From Phoronis australis (Eukaryota > Phoronida > Phoronidae): 64,000 nucleotides of DNA. This document shows positions 54,901-56,560 of the stretch, one piece after another. A program made the position numbers and the translations under genes. The notes under the pieces are model-generated. The model ran no database searches. It had not been told where the DNA came from and worked only from the letters and a program-made list of their open reading frames with translations. Positions within the stretch are counted from its first letter, which is position 1. Each line of letters starts with the position of its first letter. The DNA lies in NCBI GenBank assembly GCA_002633005.1, contig NMRA01000024.1, forward strand, positions 1,538,780 through 1,602,779, read 5' to 3'.

Positions 54901-56560
54901 AACGAAATATGTTTTGCAACCTCTGCAAAAACATGAAAATCTAATCTGAAAAAATTGCTGTATTGAAACAAGTCAATTTCACCAAGATAAGAAATACGAT
55001 CCTGGGTTTTGGGAAACAATGCTTTAGTTCAAATCCAGTTTCCAATGGTAGTAAATTATTAAGAGTGAATACAACAAACACCAAACTTGGCTGCCACAGT
55101 GCACAAGTGTTTTAGTGCAACTACACCGGGCATGCTCAGTTCACCTGTATTGTTCATTGAAATACTTCAACCACAAAGTTTTTTGTCAAACCTGGTATAT
55201 TGTCAAGAGCTGGCTTAGGGCCAAACCCCTGTATTGCATACAACAATAGGGCCGTCCCCATTACACAGCCACACTCCAACCTTGCTGTATTTACCCACAA
55301 TGCTGTATTTACCCACAATGCTGTAAACATCAGTCAGGCACATTTGCTGCCTCACTTTTGTTCCACTGGAGTTTCACATGTTATTTGTAGTTTAATTCTT
55401 TACAAATTTTTCTTGGTTGCATTACTCTATTCGTCCTTCCAATACCAAAGAATTATTACTCTTGTGTTGTGAGCTGCAACTCTGACGTGAAAAAGTTTGA
55501 TAAATTGGACAAATGCCTGTGGATACGTGACCTGAAATTCTTCACCTTCCGTACATCAATGAGAGACACAAAAATGTGCCCGATTTCCAAAACTAAGACA
55601 AGTGCTTTCTTATTTCCGGGACAAAGGAGTGTTCTATCGCCCTGTAATATGGGACTTGGGACGGCCCTATTACAATTCAATTTGTAGCAGAAAATTTCTT
55701 AAGTAGCACCCCAAGGAGAATTTATAACAGTGATGTATATGCGACATGCCACAGAGGGGTGAGGAGTTTTTTTACTGCAAGATTCCCTATGAAAGTGTAT
55801 CTGCACTCAATTCCCTACAAAAGGGGTCAAGTTTAGGGCTAGAAATGTACTAAAAGGGTCCATTATTACAACAGAATTTAATACAGAGGTTCCATATTTT
55901 AACAGAAGGGTGTAAAAAGAAATATAGTCCAGAGATCGTTTATTCAATTTTAATTTAACCAAACCTGCACTTTAAAGGATTTAAAACTACAGAAGGATTA
56001 CATACATGTCCTACACCTACCCCCCCCCCCAGGAGGAAGCAAATCCAATCCTGCAATTTGCAAGGAAGATTCTTCCAGGCTCATGTGTAAACTAATACCA
56101 AGCTCAATTCATACTAAAGATACTACTGAGTAAAGCAAGCTCTCACTGAATAAATGGAATGTTATTTTGATGAAGTTGGGGAGTACAGTTTCAACAAAGG
56201 GGAGCAAAACAAATTGGATTCACAGCCCTTAGAGAGACTGGAAACAAAAAAAAGGAATTTCCATAAACAATGTCACAAATTTGTGGAGTTTTGTTTGAAT
56301 AACATGTCATGATTCTAATGTTTCTGTACCCTCCCAAGTGATTATAATTCATAGAAAATAAAAAGACAAACTAATATGAGATACCCTAGCATCCATTCGG
56401 AAGGAATACGGTCGCAAAAAAATAATCAGCTACACACCTGTCTCATAAACACCCTCTATGGAGAACCCCCATGGGATGTGCTTACCTGAGGTTGATCATA
56501 TCCTCCAACCCTTCCTCCCCCGTCTCATCTTCACTTGTTGCTGGGGCGGACATCTTGGGC
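854..56560 (-). CDS. MYO15A: Class XV unconventional myosin (MYO15A-like), 3'-truncated by the window edge
   Basis: Minus-strand gene built from about 42 exons whose splice phases agree throughout, giving about 2,318 codons from the ATG at 56,553 to the last visible exon at 854. Domain order: motor (residues ~15-690), two or three IQ motifs (~713-770), charged helix (~778-825), MyTH4-1 (~855-1010), F1 lobe (~1050-1125), low-complexity linker (~1137-1955), FERM F2/F3-like lobes (~1990-2180), SH3 (~2187-2247), start of the MyTH4-2 lead-in (~2298). This order, with an SH3 between two MyTH4-FERM blocks and no SH3-like N-terminal motor subdomain, is that of myosin XV rather than VII or X. By family knowledge it is an ATP-driven actin motor that delivers cargo to the tips of actin protrusions. 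The second MyTH4-FERM, stop codon and 3' UTR lie beyond position 1. A vertebrate-like long N-terminal extension could be encoded upstream but was not found. Confidence 0.93.
970..3161. other. Intron between exons 42 and 43
   Basis: Holds the 18-bp minisatellite at 1,056-1,223 and otherwise unremarkable AT-rich DNA. No exon or RNA gene could be supported. Confidence 0.6.
1056..1223. repeat. 18-bp minisatellite
   Basis: About nine near-perfect copies of an 18-bp unit, CACTCCGTTCAAATTATT. The first copy carries CATT in place of CACT. Because 18 is a multiple of 3 the array is open in some frames, but nothing indicates coding. Confidence 0.95.
3162..3203 (-). CDS. MYO15A: Myosin XV exon 42 (14-codon Pro-rich exon)
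   Basis: Again exactly 42 nt, phase 0 at both ends: [14 protein letters not shown]. Acceptor TCTGTAG, donor GTAAGT. Same support and same optional character as exon 41. Confidence 0.62.
3679..3720 (-). CDS. MYO15A: Myosin XV exon 41 (14-codon Pro-rich exon)
   Basis: Exactly 42 nt, phase 0 at both ends: [14 protein letters not shown]. Acceptor TTCTAG, donor GTAAGT. It follows the SH3 and could be skipped without a frame change. Supported by clean splice sites, an open frame and Pro-rich content like its neighbours. Confidence 0.66.
4025..4119 (-). CDS. MYO15A: Myosin XV exon 40 (SH3 C-half)
   Basis: Residues 2220-2251. [19 protein letters not shown] has the SH3 signature W, G..G.FP..Y, so the peptide-binding surface looks complete. 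It then continues [13 protein letters not shown]. The donor is weak (GTCAGT). The reading continues VSQ-stop if unspliced. Confidence 0.9.
4444..4626 (-). mobile_element. Short inverted-repeat element (CAGTAAAATCTCACC family), diverged copy
   Basis: Reverse-orientation relative of the 48.5-49.1 kb copies. On the minus strand it starts CTGTAGTATAATCTC after TA and continues AATTAGGACACAA. The other end reads ACAGAATCTCA on the plus strand. Internal words (TTGTAGCTAC, TTCATTGTTGCGA) match the other copies in reverse. It abuts the exon 39 donor. Confidence 0.6.
4629..4794 (-). CDS. MYO15A: Myosin XV exon 39 (F3 C-helix and SH3 N-half)
   Basis: Residues 2165-2220. [19 protein letters not shown] is the C-terminal F3 helix. 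[19 protein letters not shown] and RKGDLIKLA form the first SH3 strands, with AVKNY in place of ALYDY and the conserved KGD turn. The donor GTACTG is immediately followed by the end of an inverted-repeat element. Confidence 0.94.
5201..5291 (-). CDS. MYO15A: Myosin XV exon 38 (F3/PH-like lobe)
   Basis: Residues 2134-2164. [19 protein letters not shown], then [10 protein letters not shown], are the central F3 strands (vertebrate FADILFV.MP). Acceptor CATTAG, donor GTAAGC, phase 0 exit. Confidence 0.92.
5496..5611 (-). CDS. MYO15A: Myosin XV exon 37 (F3/PH-like lobe)
   Basis: Residues 2096-2134. [17 protein letters not shown] matches the F3 strand pair LLAVSHVGIKLLR of MYO15A, then [13 protein letters not shown]. 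Acceptor CTGCAG, donor GTAAGG, phase 2 exit. Confidence 0.93.
6601..6935. repeat. Diverged AT-rich tandem repeat (~60-80 bp unit)
   Basis: Four to five imperfect copies of a unit containing CAAAAACTCGCATTT, then TTAGAAATTTTACAAA, then an A-rich spacer. It lies in the intron between exons 36 and 37. Confidence 0.7.
7107..7228 (-). CDS. MYO15A: Myosin XV exon 36 (F2 lobe)
   Basis: Residues 2055-2095. [19 protein letters not shown] is the family signature; vertebrates have VEVYFSRLFPA. It ends in FPVY. Acceptor TTTCAG, donor GTGAGT, phase 0 exit. Confidence 0.94.
7956..8091 (-). CDS. MYO15A: Myosin XV exon 35 (F2 lobe)
   Basis: Residues 2010-2055. [33 protein letters not shown] and [10 protein letters not shown] correspond to the vertebrate EVFYP...LDLLFRQILHDT..LRI..DERLRMK segment, a helical F2-like lobe. 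Acceptor TTACAG, donor GTAACT. Confidence 0.94.
8301..8467 (-). CDS. MYO15A: Myosin XV exon 34 (acidic segment, start of F2-like lobe)
   Basis: Residues 1954-2009. An acidic DESEDE stretch is followed by [19 protein letters not shown] and [11 protein letters not shown]. The PW.L..RKE motif is the entry to the second half of FERM1 in MYO15A. Acceptor AATGTAG, donor GTTAGC. An alternative acceptor 9 nt downstream would keep the frame. Confidence 0.9.
8498..8765. repeat. Diverged tandem repeat (~55-60 bp unit)
   Basis: About four imperfect copies of a unit containing GGAGTTTATTAACAT, CACTACAACATAATA and ATGTTAT. It lies immediately upstream (in gene sense) of the exon 34 acceptor. Confidence 0.65.
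9752..9806 (-). other. Doubtful exon with in-frame stop (reserved as exon 33)
   Basis: Acceptor TTTAG and a good donor GTAAGC bound 55 nt that continue the exon 32 frame as [18 protein letters not shown]. Spliced out in phase 2, it does not fit the phase 1 entry of exon 34. Read through instead, it ends at a TAG that spans the donor. It could be chance, or an alternative 3' end that cuts off the second half of FERM1 and the SH3. Confidence 0.25.
9901..10134 (-). CDS. MYO15A: Myosin XV exon 32 (polyproline exon)
   Basis: Residues 1876-1954. Runs of 5-8 Pro are separated by LTQ, LVA and PVA spacers, a profilin-, EVH1- or SH3-binding type of sequence. It ends [19 protein letters not shown]. Acceptor CTGCAG, donor GTAAGT, phase 1 exit. 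The exit joins exon 34 directly in frame. Confidence 0.85.
10974..11070 (-). CDS. MYO15A: Myosin XV exon 31 (linker)
   Basis: Residues 1844-1876: [19 protein letters not shown], then [14 protein letters not shown] short basic helix leads into the polyproline exon. Acceptor TAATAG (weak tract), donor GTGAGC, phase 1 exit. No domain recognised. Confidence 0.75.
11527..11665 (-). CDS. MYO15A: Myosin XV exon 30 (linker)
   Basis: Residues 1797-1843: [19 protein letters not shown], then an acidic and Ser/Ala-rich tail ending SALSSA. The phase joins exon 29 (AG+G = Arg) and leaves phase 0. Acceptor TTTTTTAG, donor GTACGT. Supported by frame and splice sites; no domain recognised. Confidence 0.8.
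11690..11765 (+). repeat. tRNA-like T-arm, possible tRNA-derived SINE fragment
   Basis: GTGGGTTCGAGTCCTAC forms a tRNA T-arm (five stem pairs, one a wobble) and carries a near-consensus B box, GGTTCGAGTCC. An A box and a full cloverleaf are not evident. A decayed SINE head or tRNA pseudogene is likelier than a working tRNA. Confidence 0.35.
12454..12479. repeat. Perfect 9-bp hairpin
   Basis: GAGAGTGTT and AACACTCTC flank an 8-nt purine loop. It is intronic. No T-run, no known element. Confidence 0.6.
12985..13856 (-). CDS. MYO15A: Myosin XV exon 29 (Gln-rich helix and Pro-rich linker)
   Basis: Residues 1507-1797. It starts with about 50 residues of Gln/Leu-rich helix ([19 protein letters not shown]), a possible coiled coil. 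A Pro/Ala/Val-rich tract and a Ser-rich tract follow. Near its end is [17 protein letters not shown], a basic conserved-looking island. By composition it is unstructured apart from the helix. Acceptor TTGCAG, donor GTATGA, phase 2 exit. Confidence 0.88.
14136..14940 (+). mobile_element. Hairpin-ended, GACG-microsatellite repeat element, copy A
   Basis: Opens with a small hairpin, CAACGCGTAGCGTTG, then AAATGCGCCCAC. It contains several internal diverged units of about 150-190 bp, each with GCCACTAGNNGGC...AATCCATC...CCAAATTTCAT. It ends in a GGACGC-rich stretch and a decayed end hairpin (CAATATGCACCCAGGGGCGTAT). No coding capacity is seen. Its (GGAC)-tract layout resembles the non-autonomous pearl or Helitron-like elements of marine invertebrates (inference). 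Confidence 0.75.
15935..16117 (-). CDS. MYO15A: Myosin XV exon 28 (Pro/Gln-rich linker)
   Basis: Residues 1446-1506, 61 whole codons. It begins [19 protein letters not shown] and ends [11 protein letters not shown], resembling the vertebrate linker (IPGLD...LQQAF). Acceptor CTTCCAG, donor GTACGA. The evidence is an open frame, phase agreement and splice sites more than similarity. Confidence 0.82.
16448..16489. repeat. 16-bp stem, 10-nt loop hairpin
   Basis: AGACCGTCTGGAGTTG and CAACTCCGGACGGTCT pair with one mismatch around CACCATGTAC. The stem does not extend into the flanks. It is unusually GC-rich for this intron. Confidence 0.8.
16772..17696 (-). CDS. MYO15A: Myosin XV exon 27 (large low-complexity exon with duplicated WL...GGGK motif)
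   Basis: Residues 1137-1445, the largest exon at 925 bp. It is rich in Pro, Ser, Asn and Arg. It contains a run of NGHVP repeats (15-bp unit near 17,250-17,310). It also has two related motifs: MDDWLENLF...LSDAR...GGGK (from residue 1360) and LDKWLDGLL...LSDGR...GGGK (ending 1440). Vertebrate MYO15A has one similar stretch (YLDSLFDPVL...MKGGG), which supports the call and the reading frame. Repeated K/S-LNQRY or RLNRRY tags also occur. Most of it is expected to be disordered. Confidence 0.9.
18114..18390 (-). CDS. MYO15A: Myosin XV exon 26 (FERM1 F1 lobe)
   Basis: Residues 1045-1137. [28 protein letters not shown] and [19 protein letters not shown] match the ubiquitin-like F1 lobe after MyTH4-1 of MYO15[14 protein letters not shown] ends the lobe. 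The next sequence is low complexity, so F2 is not contiguous. Acceptor TTCTAG, donor GTAAGT. Confidence 0.93.
19066..19443. mobile_element. Inverted-repeat element (CAGGGCTTGGGG ends)
   Basis: Starts CAGGGCTTGGGGTCTAA and ends TTAAACCCCGAGCCCTG, inverted repeats of 17 bp with two mismatches. About 378 bp, no coding capacity. The CAGGG ends are hAT-like, but no clear 8-bp target duplication is seen. Confidence 0.6.
19982..20151 (-). CDS. MYO15A: Myosin XV exon 25 (MyTH4-1 end)
   Basis: Residues 988-1045. [19 protein letters not shown] finishes MyTH4. Then come [19 protein letters not shown] and ALPMTFPDG, the linker into the FERM F1 lobe (PPT..EW in the family). Donor GTAAGT. Confidence 0.93.
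20714..20874 (-). CDS. MYO15A: Myosin XV exon 24 (MyTH4-1 core)
   Basis: Residues 935-988. [19 protein letters not shown] and [19 protein letters not shown] are the hallmark MyTH4 sequences (LRDE..CQ, RGW.L...C...F.PS). It ends in the YLLK helix. Donor GTAAGT. Confidence 0.96.
21896..21950. repeat. CA-rich simple repeat
   Basis: Interrupted (CA)n/(ACAC)n tract, intronic. Confidence 0.7.
22522..22596 (-). CDS. MYO15A: Myosin XV exon 23 (MyTH4-1)
   Basis: Residues 910-934, 25 whole codons. [15 protein letters not shown], then VVGNYIVQQ: the classic MyTH4 FMGD and NYIVQKG motifs. Acceptor TTTCAG, donor GTGAGT. Confidence 0.94.
23080..23294 (-). mobile_element. Short inverted-repeat element (CAGTAAAATCTCACC family), diverged copy
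   Basis: The right end, GTCCTAAATAGGTGAGATTTTA, is the reverse complement of the family's left end. Internal words (TGGTAGCTATGACAC, TTCTAACAATGCTGTGAA) resemble the reversed 48.5 kb copy. The left end is eroded. Confidence 0.5.
24877..24975 (-). CDS. MYO15A: Myosin XV exon 22 (MyTH4-1)
   Basis: Residues 877-909, 33 whole codons. [18 protein letters not shown] is followed by [11 protein letters not shown], the MyTH4 helix that runs into MRFMND. The acceptor lies before AAACACG; donor GTGAGT. Confidence 0.9.
26745..26875 (-). CDS. MYO15A: Myosin XV exon 21 (MyTH4-1 start)
   Basis: Residues 833-876. [19 protein letters not shown] is the MyTH4 entry motif; the vertebrate equivalent has LPLDINNYPMAKF..CHFK. 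Acceptor TTGCAG, donor GTGAGC, phase 0 exit. Confidence 0.9.
26943..27410 (+). mobile_element. Hairpin-ended repeat element, copy B (right part)
   Basis: Closely matches the right half of copy C, from ACATGCCAATTTTCACAATC through a (GGAC)n tract at about 27,318-27,361 to the terminal hairpin ATGCGTCCACATAT/ATATGTGGGCACAT. The left part is missing behind the single N at 26,942, exactly where copy C has its long gap. Confidence 0.85.
27919..28000 (-). CDS. MYO15A: Myosin XV exon 20 (linker to MyTH4)
   Basis: Residues 806-833: [19 protein letters not shown], then AFIFSHID. The [11 protein letters not shown] segment matches the LEVPAELAGLL segment before MyTH4-1 in vertebrate MYO15A. Acceptor TTTCAG, donor GTGAGT. 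Confidence 0.9.
28070..28700 (+). mobile_element. Inverted-repeat element (CAGTAAAATCTCACC family) with extra central sequence
   Basis: The left half (CCTCACTAATTTAGG...CATAATATGGC) and right half (GTCCAAAATCAGTGAGAATTTT) match the two ends of the 48.8 kb copy. They are about 380 bp further apart, suggesting an insertion or a longer relative. Confidence 0.5.
29545..29820. repeat. Tandem duplication of ~140 bp
   Basis: Two diverged copies share ATGTTGAATATA, GACTTTG(T/C)TA, TCAATTG(C/T)TTGTT and AA(G)GAACT in the same order and spacing. Intronic. Confidence 0.6.
30192..30290. repeat. Tandem duplication of ~50 bp
   Basis: Two copies of GACAATTACAGTAA...TGACAG(A/T)GCAGAGGTATG, immediately 3' of exon 19 in gene orientation. 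Confidence 0.6.
30339..30422 (-). CDS. MYO15A: Myosin XV exon 19 (charged helical linker)
   Basis: Residues 778-805, 28 whole codons, all strongly helical and charged: [19 protein letters not shown], then RQKAEQEAK. With exon 20 it resembles a single alpha-helix lever-arm extension more than a dimerising coiled coil, because it lacks a clear hydrophobic heptad. Acceptor TTTTTAG, donor GTAACT. Confidence 0.85.
31331..31582. repeat. Minisatellite, ~30-bp unit (array 1)
   Basis: About eight diverged copies of a unit resembling ACTGGGACAAATACAACAGG then CAATTGTT. The same unit recurs 1 kb away at 32.5-33.0 kb. It lies in the intron between exons 18 and 19. Confidence 0.8.
32537..32990. repeat. 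Minisatellite, ~30-bp unit (array 2)
   Basis: Roughly fourteen diverged copies of the same GGGACAAATACA...AACTGTCACT unit as array 1, ending 60 bp before the exon 18 donor. Confidence 0.75.
33050..33134 (-). CDS. MYO15A: Myosin XV exon 18 (IQ 2-3, basic helix)
   Basis: Residues 749-777: [19 protein letters not shown], then a basic QRQRKIYIQ. It finishes IQ2 and may form a degenerate third IQ. The acceptor follows CTATTTCCAG; donor GTAACT, phase 0. Confidence 0.88.
34771..34946 (-). CDS. MYO15A: Myosin XV exon 17 (IQ motifs 1-2)
   Basis: Residues 691-749. [17 protein letters not shown] ends the converter and starts the lever arm. IQ1 is about residues 713-732 ([17 protein letters not shown]); IQ2 starts at about 736 ([13 protein letters not shown]) and is completed in exon 18. 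Calmodulin or a myosin light chain would bind here. Donor GTATGG. Confidence 0.93.
35236..36340 (+). mobile_element. Hairpin-ended repeat element, copy C (interrupted by gap)
   Basis: Has both ends: the start hairpin CAACGCAGAGCGTTG followed by AAATGCGCCCAC, and the end hairpin ATGCGTCCACATAT/ATATGTGGGCGCAT. The ATGCGCCCAC at the start and GTGGGCGCAT at the end are also inverted repeats of one another. A (GGAC)n tract lies at about 36,265-36,292. The middle is an N run. It lies in the intron between exons 16 and 17. Confidence 0.85.
35448..35891. other. Sequence gap (444 N)
   Basis: A run of N inside repeat copy C; its true length and content are unknown. Single Ns also occur at 26,942 and 43,556, and these probably mark collapsed gaps. 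Confidence 0.99.
36919..37042 (-). CDS. MYO15A: Myosin XV exon 16 (converter)
   Basis: Residues 649-690. [19 protein letters not shown] and [11 protein letters not shown] correspond to the converter and the conserved YQ.G.TKVF strand. Vertebrate myosin XV has Y-VGVSKLF here. Acceptor TTCCAG, donor GTAGGC; phase 0 exit into VFMRE. Confidence 0.94.
37302..37472 (-). CDS. MYO15A: Myosin XV exon 15 (RCIKPN, SH1/SH2 helix region)
   Basis: Residues 592-649. [12 protein letters not shown] and [19 protein letters not shown] are diagnostic of the myosin actin-binding strut and SH helices, then FRAFIDR. The donor is GC (AG|GCAAGT). Only this exit gives the frame [11 protein letters not shown]; the nearby GT two codons later breaks it. 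Confidence 0.95.
39366..39398 (-). CDS. MYO15A: Myosin XV exon 14 (33-nt symmetric microexon, optional)
   Basis: It has a strong pyrimidine-rich acceptor (TTTCATGTAG) and a GTATAA donor, starts and ends in phase 2, and adds 11 residues ([10 protein letters not shown] plus a split Arg). The insertion falls between the [14 protein letters not shown] helix and [12 protein letters not shown]. Skipping it also keeps the frame and gives [10 protein letters not shown], closer to vertebrate MYO15A. It is probably a cassette exon. No transcript evidence is available here. Confidence 0.62.
39653..39885 (-). CDS. MYO15A: Myosin XV exon 13 (loop 2 region)
   Basis: Residues 504-581. [19 protein letters not shown] is the helix after the HYAG strand. 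A basic loop 2-like stretch ([19 protein letters not shown]) follows, then [15 protein letters not shown]. Exit in phase 2 with AA, which can join either exon 14 or directly exon 15. Confidence 0.93.
40615..40832. repeat. Dispersed repeat, copy 1
   Basis: Shares AAATATTTTTTGTGTTGTAA, GAAACAAACATTTTTACA, AATGATAAAAAGA and AAAAAGGAAAATTCCAAG with 44,925-45,110, about 190 bp in the same order. Confidence 0.7.
40880..41005 (-). CDS. MYO15A: Myosin XV exon 12 (lower 50K, actin-binding)
   Basis: Residues 462-503, 42 whole codons. It includes [14 protein letters not shown] and [13 protein letters not shown], the standard myosin HYAG.V.Y strand. Acceptor ACGCAG, donor GTAAGT. Confidence 0.95.
41545..41772 (-). 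CDS. MYO15A: Myosin XV exon 11 (relay helix, lower 50K)
   Basis: Residues 386-461, 76 whole codons. [15 protein letters not shown] is the relay-helix signature. Then come [19 protein letters not shown] and [14 protein letters not shown], the conserved lower-50K loop. Acceptor CTCAG, donor GTGATA. Confidence 0.96.
42195..42318 (-). CDS. MYO15A: Myosin XV exon 10 (switch II)
   Basis: Residues 344-385. [20 protein letters not shown] is the conserved DALAK helix, and the exon ends in [12 protein letters not shown] with switch II DIFGFE (residues 380-385, positions 42,195-42,212). Acceptor TTGCAG, donor GTATGC. Confidence 0.96.
42542..42658. repeat. 28-bp minisatellite
   Basis: About four near-perfect copies of a 28-bp unit (GTAAACAAGCATGTGGCTGG then TACAATGT), intronic. 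Confidence 0.95.
43028..43555. repeat. ~530-bp duplicated block, copy A (contains exon 9)
   Basis: From the C homopolymer and ACCATCACAAGCGAGCC through exon 9 and intron to GTTCATCTAT. Repeated head-to-tail with only scattered differences at 43,557-44,086. Confidence 0.95.
43085..43143 (-). CDS. MYO15A: Myosin XV exon 9, copy A (TEDS-site exon)
   Basis: Residues 325-344: [19 protein letters not shown] plus a split Arg. The residue 16 positions before the DAVAK motif, the TEDS-rule site, is Glu (first base of EARRER's second Glu). It needs no phosphorylation for activity, as in vertebrate myosin XV. The exon is 59 nt, so it can be used only once. A second copy lies at 43,610-43,668 within a duplicated block. 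Confidence 0.9.
43557..44086. repeat. ~530-bp duplicated block, copy B
   Basis: Second copy, starting straight after the N at 43,556 at the same C-homopolymer position and ending at the same TTCATCTAT. Differences look allelic: single substitutions and short indels. Confidence 0.95.
43610..43668 (-). pseudogene. Duplicate copy of myosin exon 9 (probable assembly artefact)
   Basis: The same 59-nt exon with both splice sites intact. Inside the exon I see one difference from copy A, synonymous in Gln (CAG to CAA). Using both copies would shift the frame. The copy sits in a roughly 530-bp block repeated head-to-tail, with a single N and a C homopolymer at the junction. That is typical of two haplotypes placed in series. 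A genuine pair of mutually exclusive exons is the alternative. Confidence 0.75.
44188..44301 (-). CDS. MYO15A: Myosin XV exon 8 (upper 50K)
   Basis: Residues 287-324, 38 whole codons, from [16 protein letters not shown] through the [18 protein letters not shown] helix, the segment before the cardiomyopathy-loop region. Acceptor TTTCAG, donor GTGAGA. Confidence 0.93.
44441..44602 (-). CDS. MYO15A: Myosin XV exon 7 (upper 50K)
   Basis: Residues 233-286, 54 whole codons. [19 protein letters not shown] and [16 protein letters not shown] match the myosin helices ending in the LHLGN-type motif. Both ends are phase 0; acceptor TTACAG, donor GTGAGC. Confidence 0.95.
44925..45110. repeat. Dispersed repeat, copy 2
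   Basis: Partner of 40,615-40,832. Begins with the palindrome GGAAAATTTTCC and ends AAAAAGAGGAAAATTCCAAG. Probably a small non-autonomous element. Confidence 0.7.
45230..45407 (-). CDS. MYO15A: Myosin XV exon 6 (upper 50K)
   Basis: Residues 173-232. [19 protein letters not shown] is the canonical post-switch I LLEKSR segment, then [14 protein letters not shown], the conserved NFHIFY-type helix. It ends in YFYLTR. Acceptor TTCTAG, donor GTGAGC, phase 0 exit. Confidence 0.95.
45553..45654. mobile_element. Tiny inverted-repeat element (CCTGGGTCT ends)
   Basis: GCCTGGGTCTTTGT at the left and ATTAGACCCCAGGC at the right are imperfect inverted repeats about 100 bp apart. The ends resemble the 19,066 element. 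Confidence 0.4.
45744..45852 (-). CDS. MYO15A: Myosin XV exon 5 (switch I)
   Basis: Residues 137-173. [16 protein letters not shown] is the conserved strand and helix before switch [10 protein letters not shown] (residues 157-165, positions 45,767-45,793). All nucleotide-contacting residues typical of an active myosin are present. Acceptor TTTCAG lies inside the first unit of a tandem repeat (separate entry). Donor GTACGT. Confidence 0.95.
45855..46102. repeat. ~61-bp tandem repeat next to exon 5 acceptor
   Basis: Four copies of a unit with GAGAATGAATGG(C/T), TCTTGAAGTTAGATAAAC, TTTTACTAAGTTCATGG and AGACCATG. The first unit overlaps the pyrimidine tract of the exon 5 acceptor. Confidence 0.9.
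48250..48416 (-). CDS. MYO15A: Myosin XV exon 4 (P-loop)
   Basis: Residues 81-137. [13 protein letters not shown] is followed by the ATP-binding P-loop GESGAGKT (residues 107-114, positions 48,317-48,340), then [11 protein letters not shown]. Exit after ACC-G using donor GTGCGT. The joined codon G+AG gives Glu137 at the start of EQILEASP. Confidence 0.96.
48533..48778 (+). mobile_element. Inverted-repeat element (CAGTAAAATCTCACC family)
   Basis: About 246 bp from GTAGGGTAAAATATCACC to AAATTGATGAGATTTCTAC, imperfect inverted ends. It is followed about 50 bp later by a second copy in the same orientation. No coding capacity. Confidence 0.75.
48830..49075 (+). mobile_element. Inverted-repeat element (CAGTAAAATCTCACC family), best copy
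   Basis: About 246 bp from CAGTAAAATCTCACCAATTT to AAATTGGTGAGATTTTTCTG, flanked by TA on both sides. TA target duplication plus CAGT ends suggests a Tc1/mariner-type non-autonomous element (inference). Confidence 0.82.
50906..50965. repeat. Tandem duplication of ~34 bp
   Basis: Two copies of GTCATGT(G/C)AGTGCAC...TATTCATA(C/T)AC. Confidence 0.6.
51229..51338 (-). CDS. MYO15A: Myosin XV exon 3 (motor, before the P-loop)
   Basis: Residues 45-81. [16 protein letters not shown] is a near-universal myosin motor signature, followed by [11 protein letters not shown], the segment before the HLFAI helix. Acceptor TTACAG, donor GTAAGT, phase 2 exit (CC + G of exon 4 = Pro81). Confidence 0.95.
52534..52597 (-). 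CDS. MYO15A: Myosin XV exon 2 (motor N-terminus)
   Basis: Residues 23-44, [18 protein letters not shown] then NIY. This is the standard myosin motif in which the first motor helix precedes the conserved [15 protein letters not shown] strand. Acceptor TTGCAG, donor GTGAGT. The phases join exon 1 (AG + C) and leave a complete codon. Confidence 0.93.
52765..53014 (+). mobile_element. Inverted-repeat element (CAGTAAAATCTCACC family)
   Basis: About 250 bp from CAGTAAAATCTCACCAAT to GTGAGATTTTACTG. The flanking TA is eroded. It lies about 170 bp upstream of exon 2 in gene sense. Confidence 0.8.
54060..54510 (+). mobile_element. Diverged internal fragment of the hairpin-ended element
   Basis: Retains the internal-unit words CTATTAGAAACTTATTTGCC, CCAAATTTTATGATAA and AATAGGTGGCGCAGAATTC...GAATCCATCC. 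No terminal hairpins. It lies in the first intron of the model. Confidence 0.6.
55245..55671. mobile_element. Inverted-repeat element (AATAGGGCCGTCCC ends)
   Basis: AATAGGGCCGTCCC and GGGACGGCCCTATT are perfect 14-bp inverted repeats 427 bp apart. A 20-bp direct repeat (TGCTGTATTTACCCACAA) lies inside. No coding capacity. The TAGGG ends are hAT-like, but no target duplication is clear. Confidence 0.7.
56486..56560 (-). CDS. MYO15A: Myosin XV exon 1 (first coding exon seen; start codon)
   Basis: Encodes residues 1-23: a short acidic leader ([19 protein letters not shown]) running into the motor. The ATG is at 56,553-56,551 with A at -3. The exon starts 7 bases upstream of it, at a good acceptor (pyrimidine-rich tract, then CCAG). 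At least one upstream exon must therefore exist, either 5' UTR or coding: the two codons before the ATG, CCC AAG, are open. Donor GTAAG; phase 2 exit. The following motor start, LEDMINLSDL, resembles the vertebrate MYO15A motor start. Confidence 0.88.
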
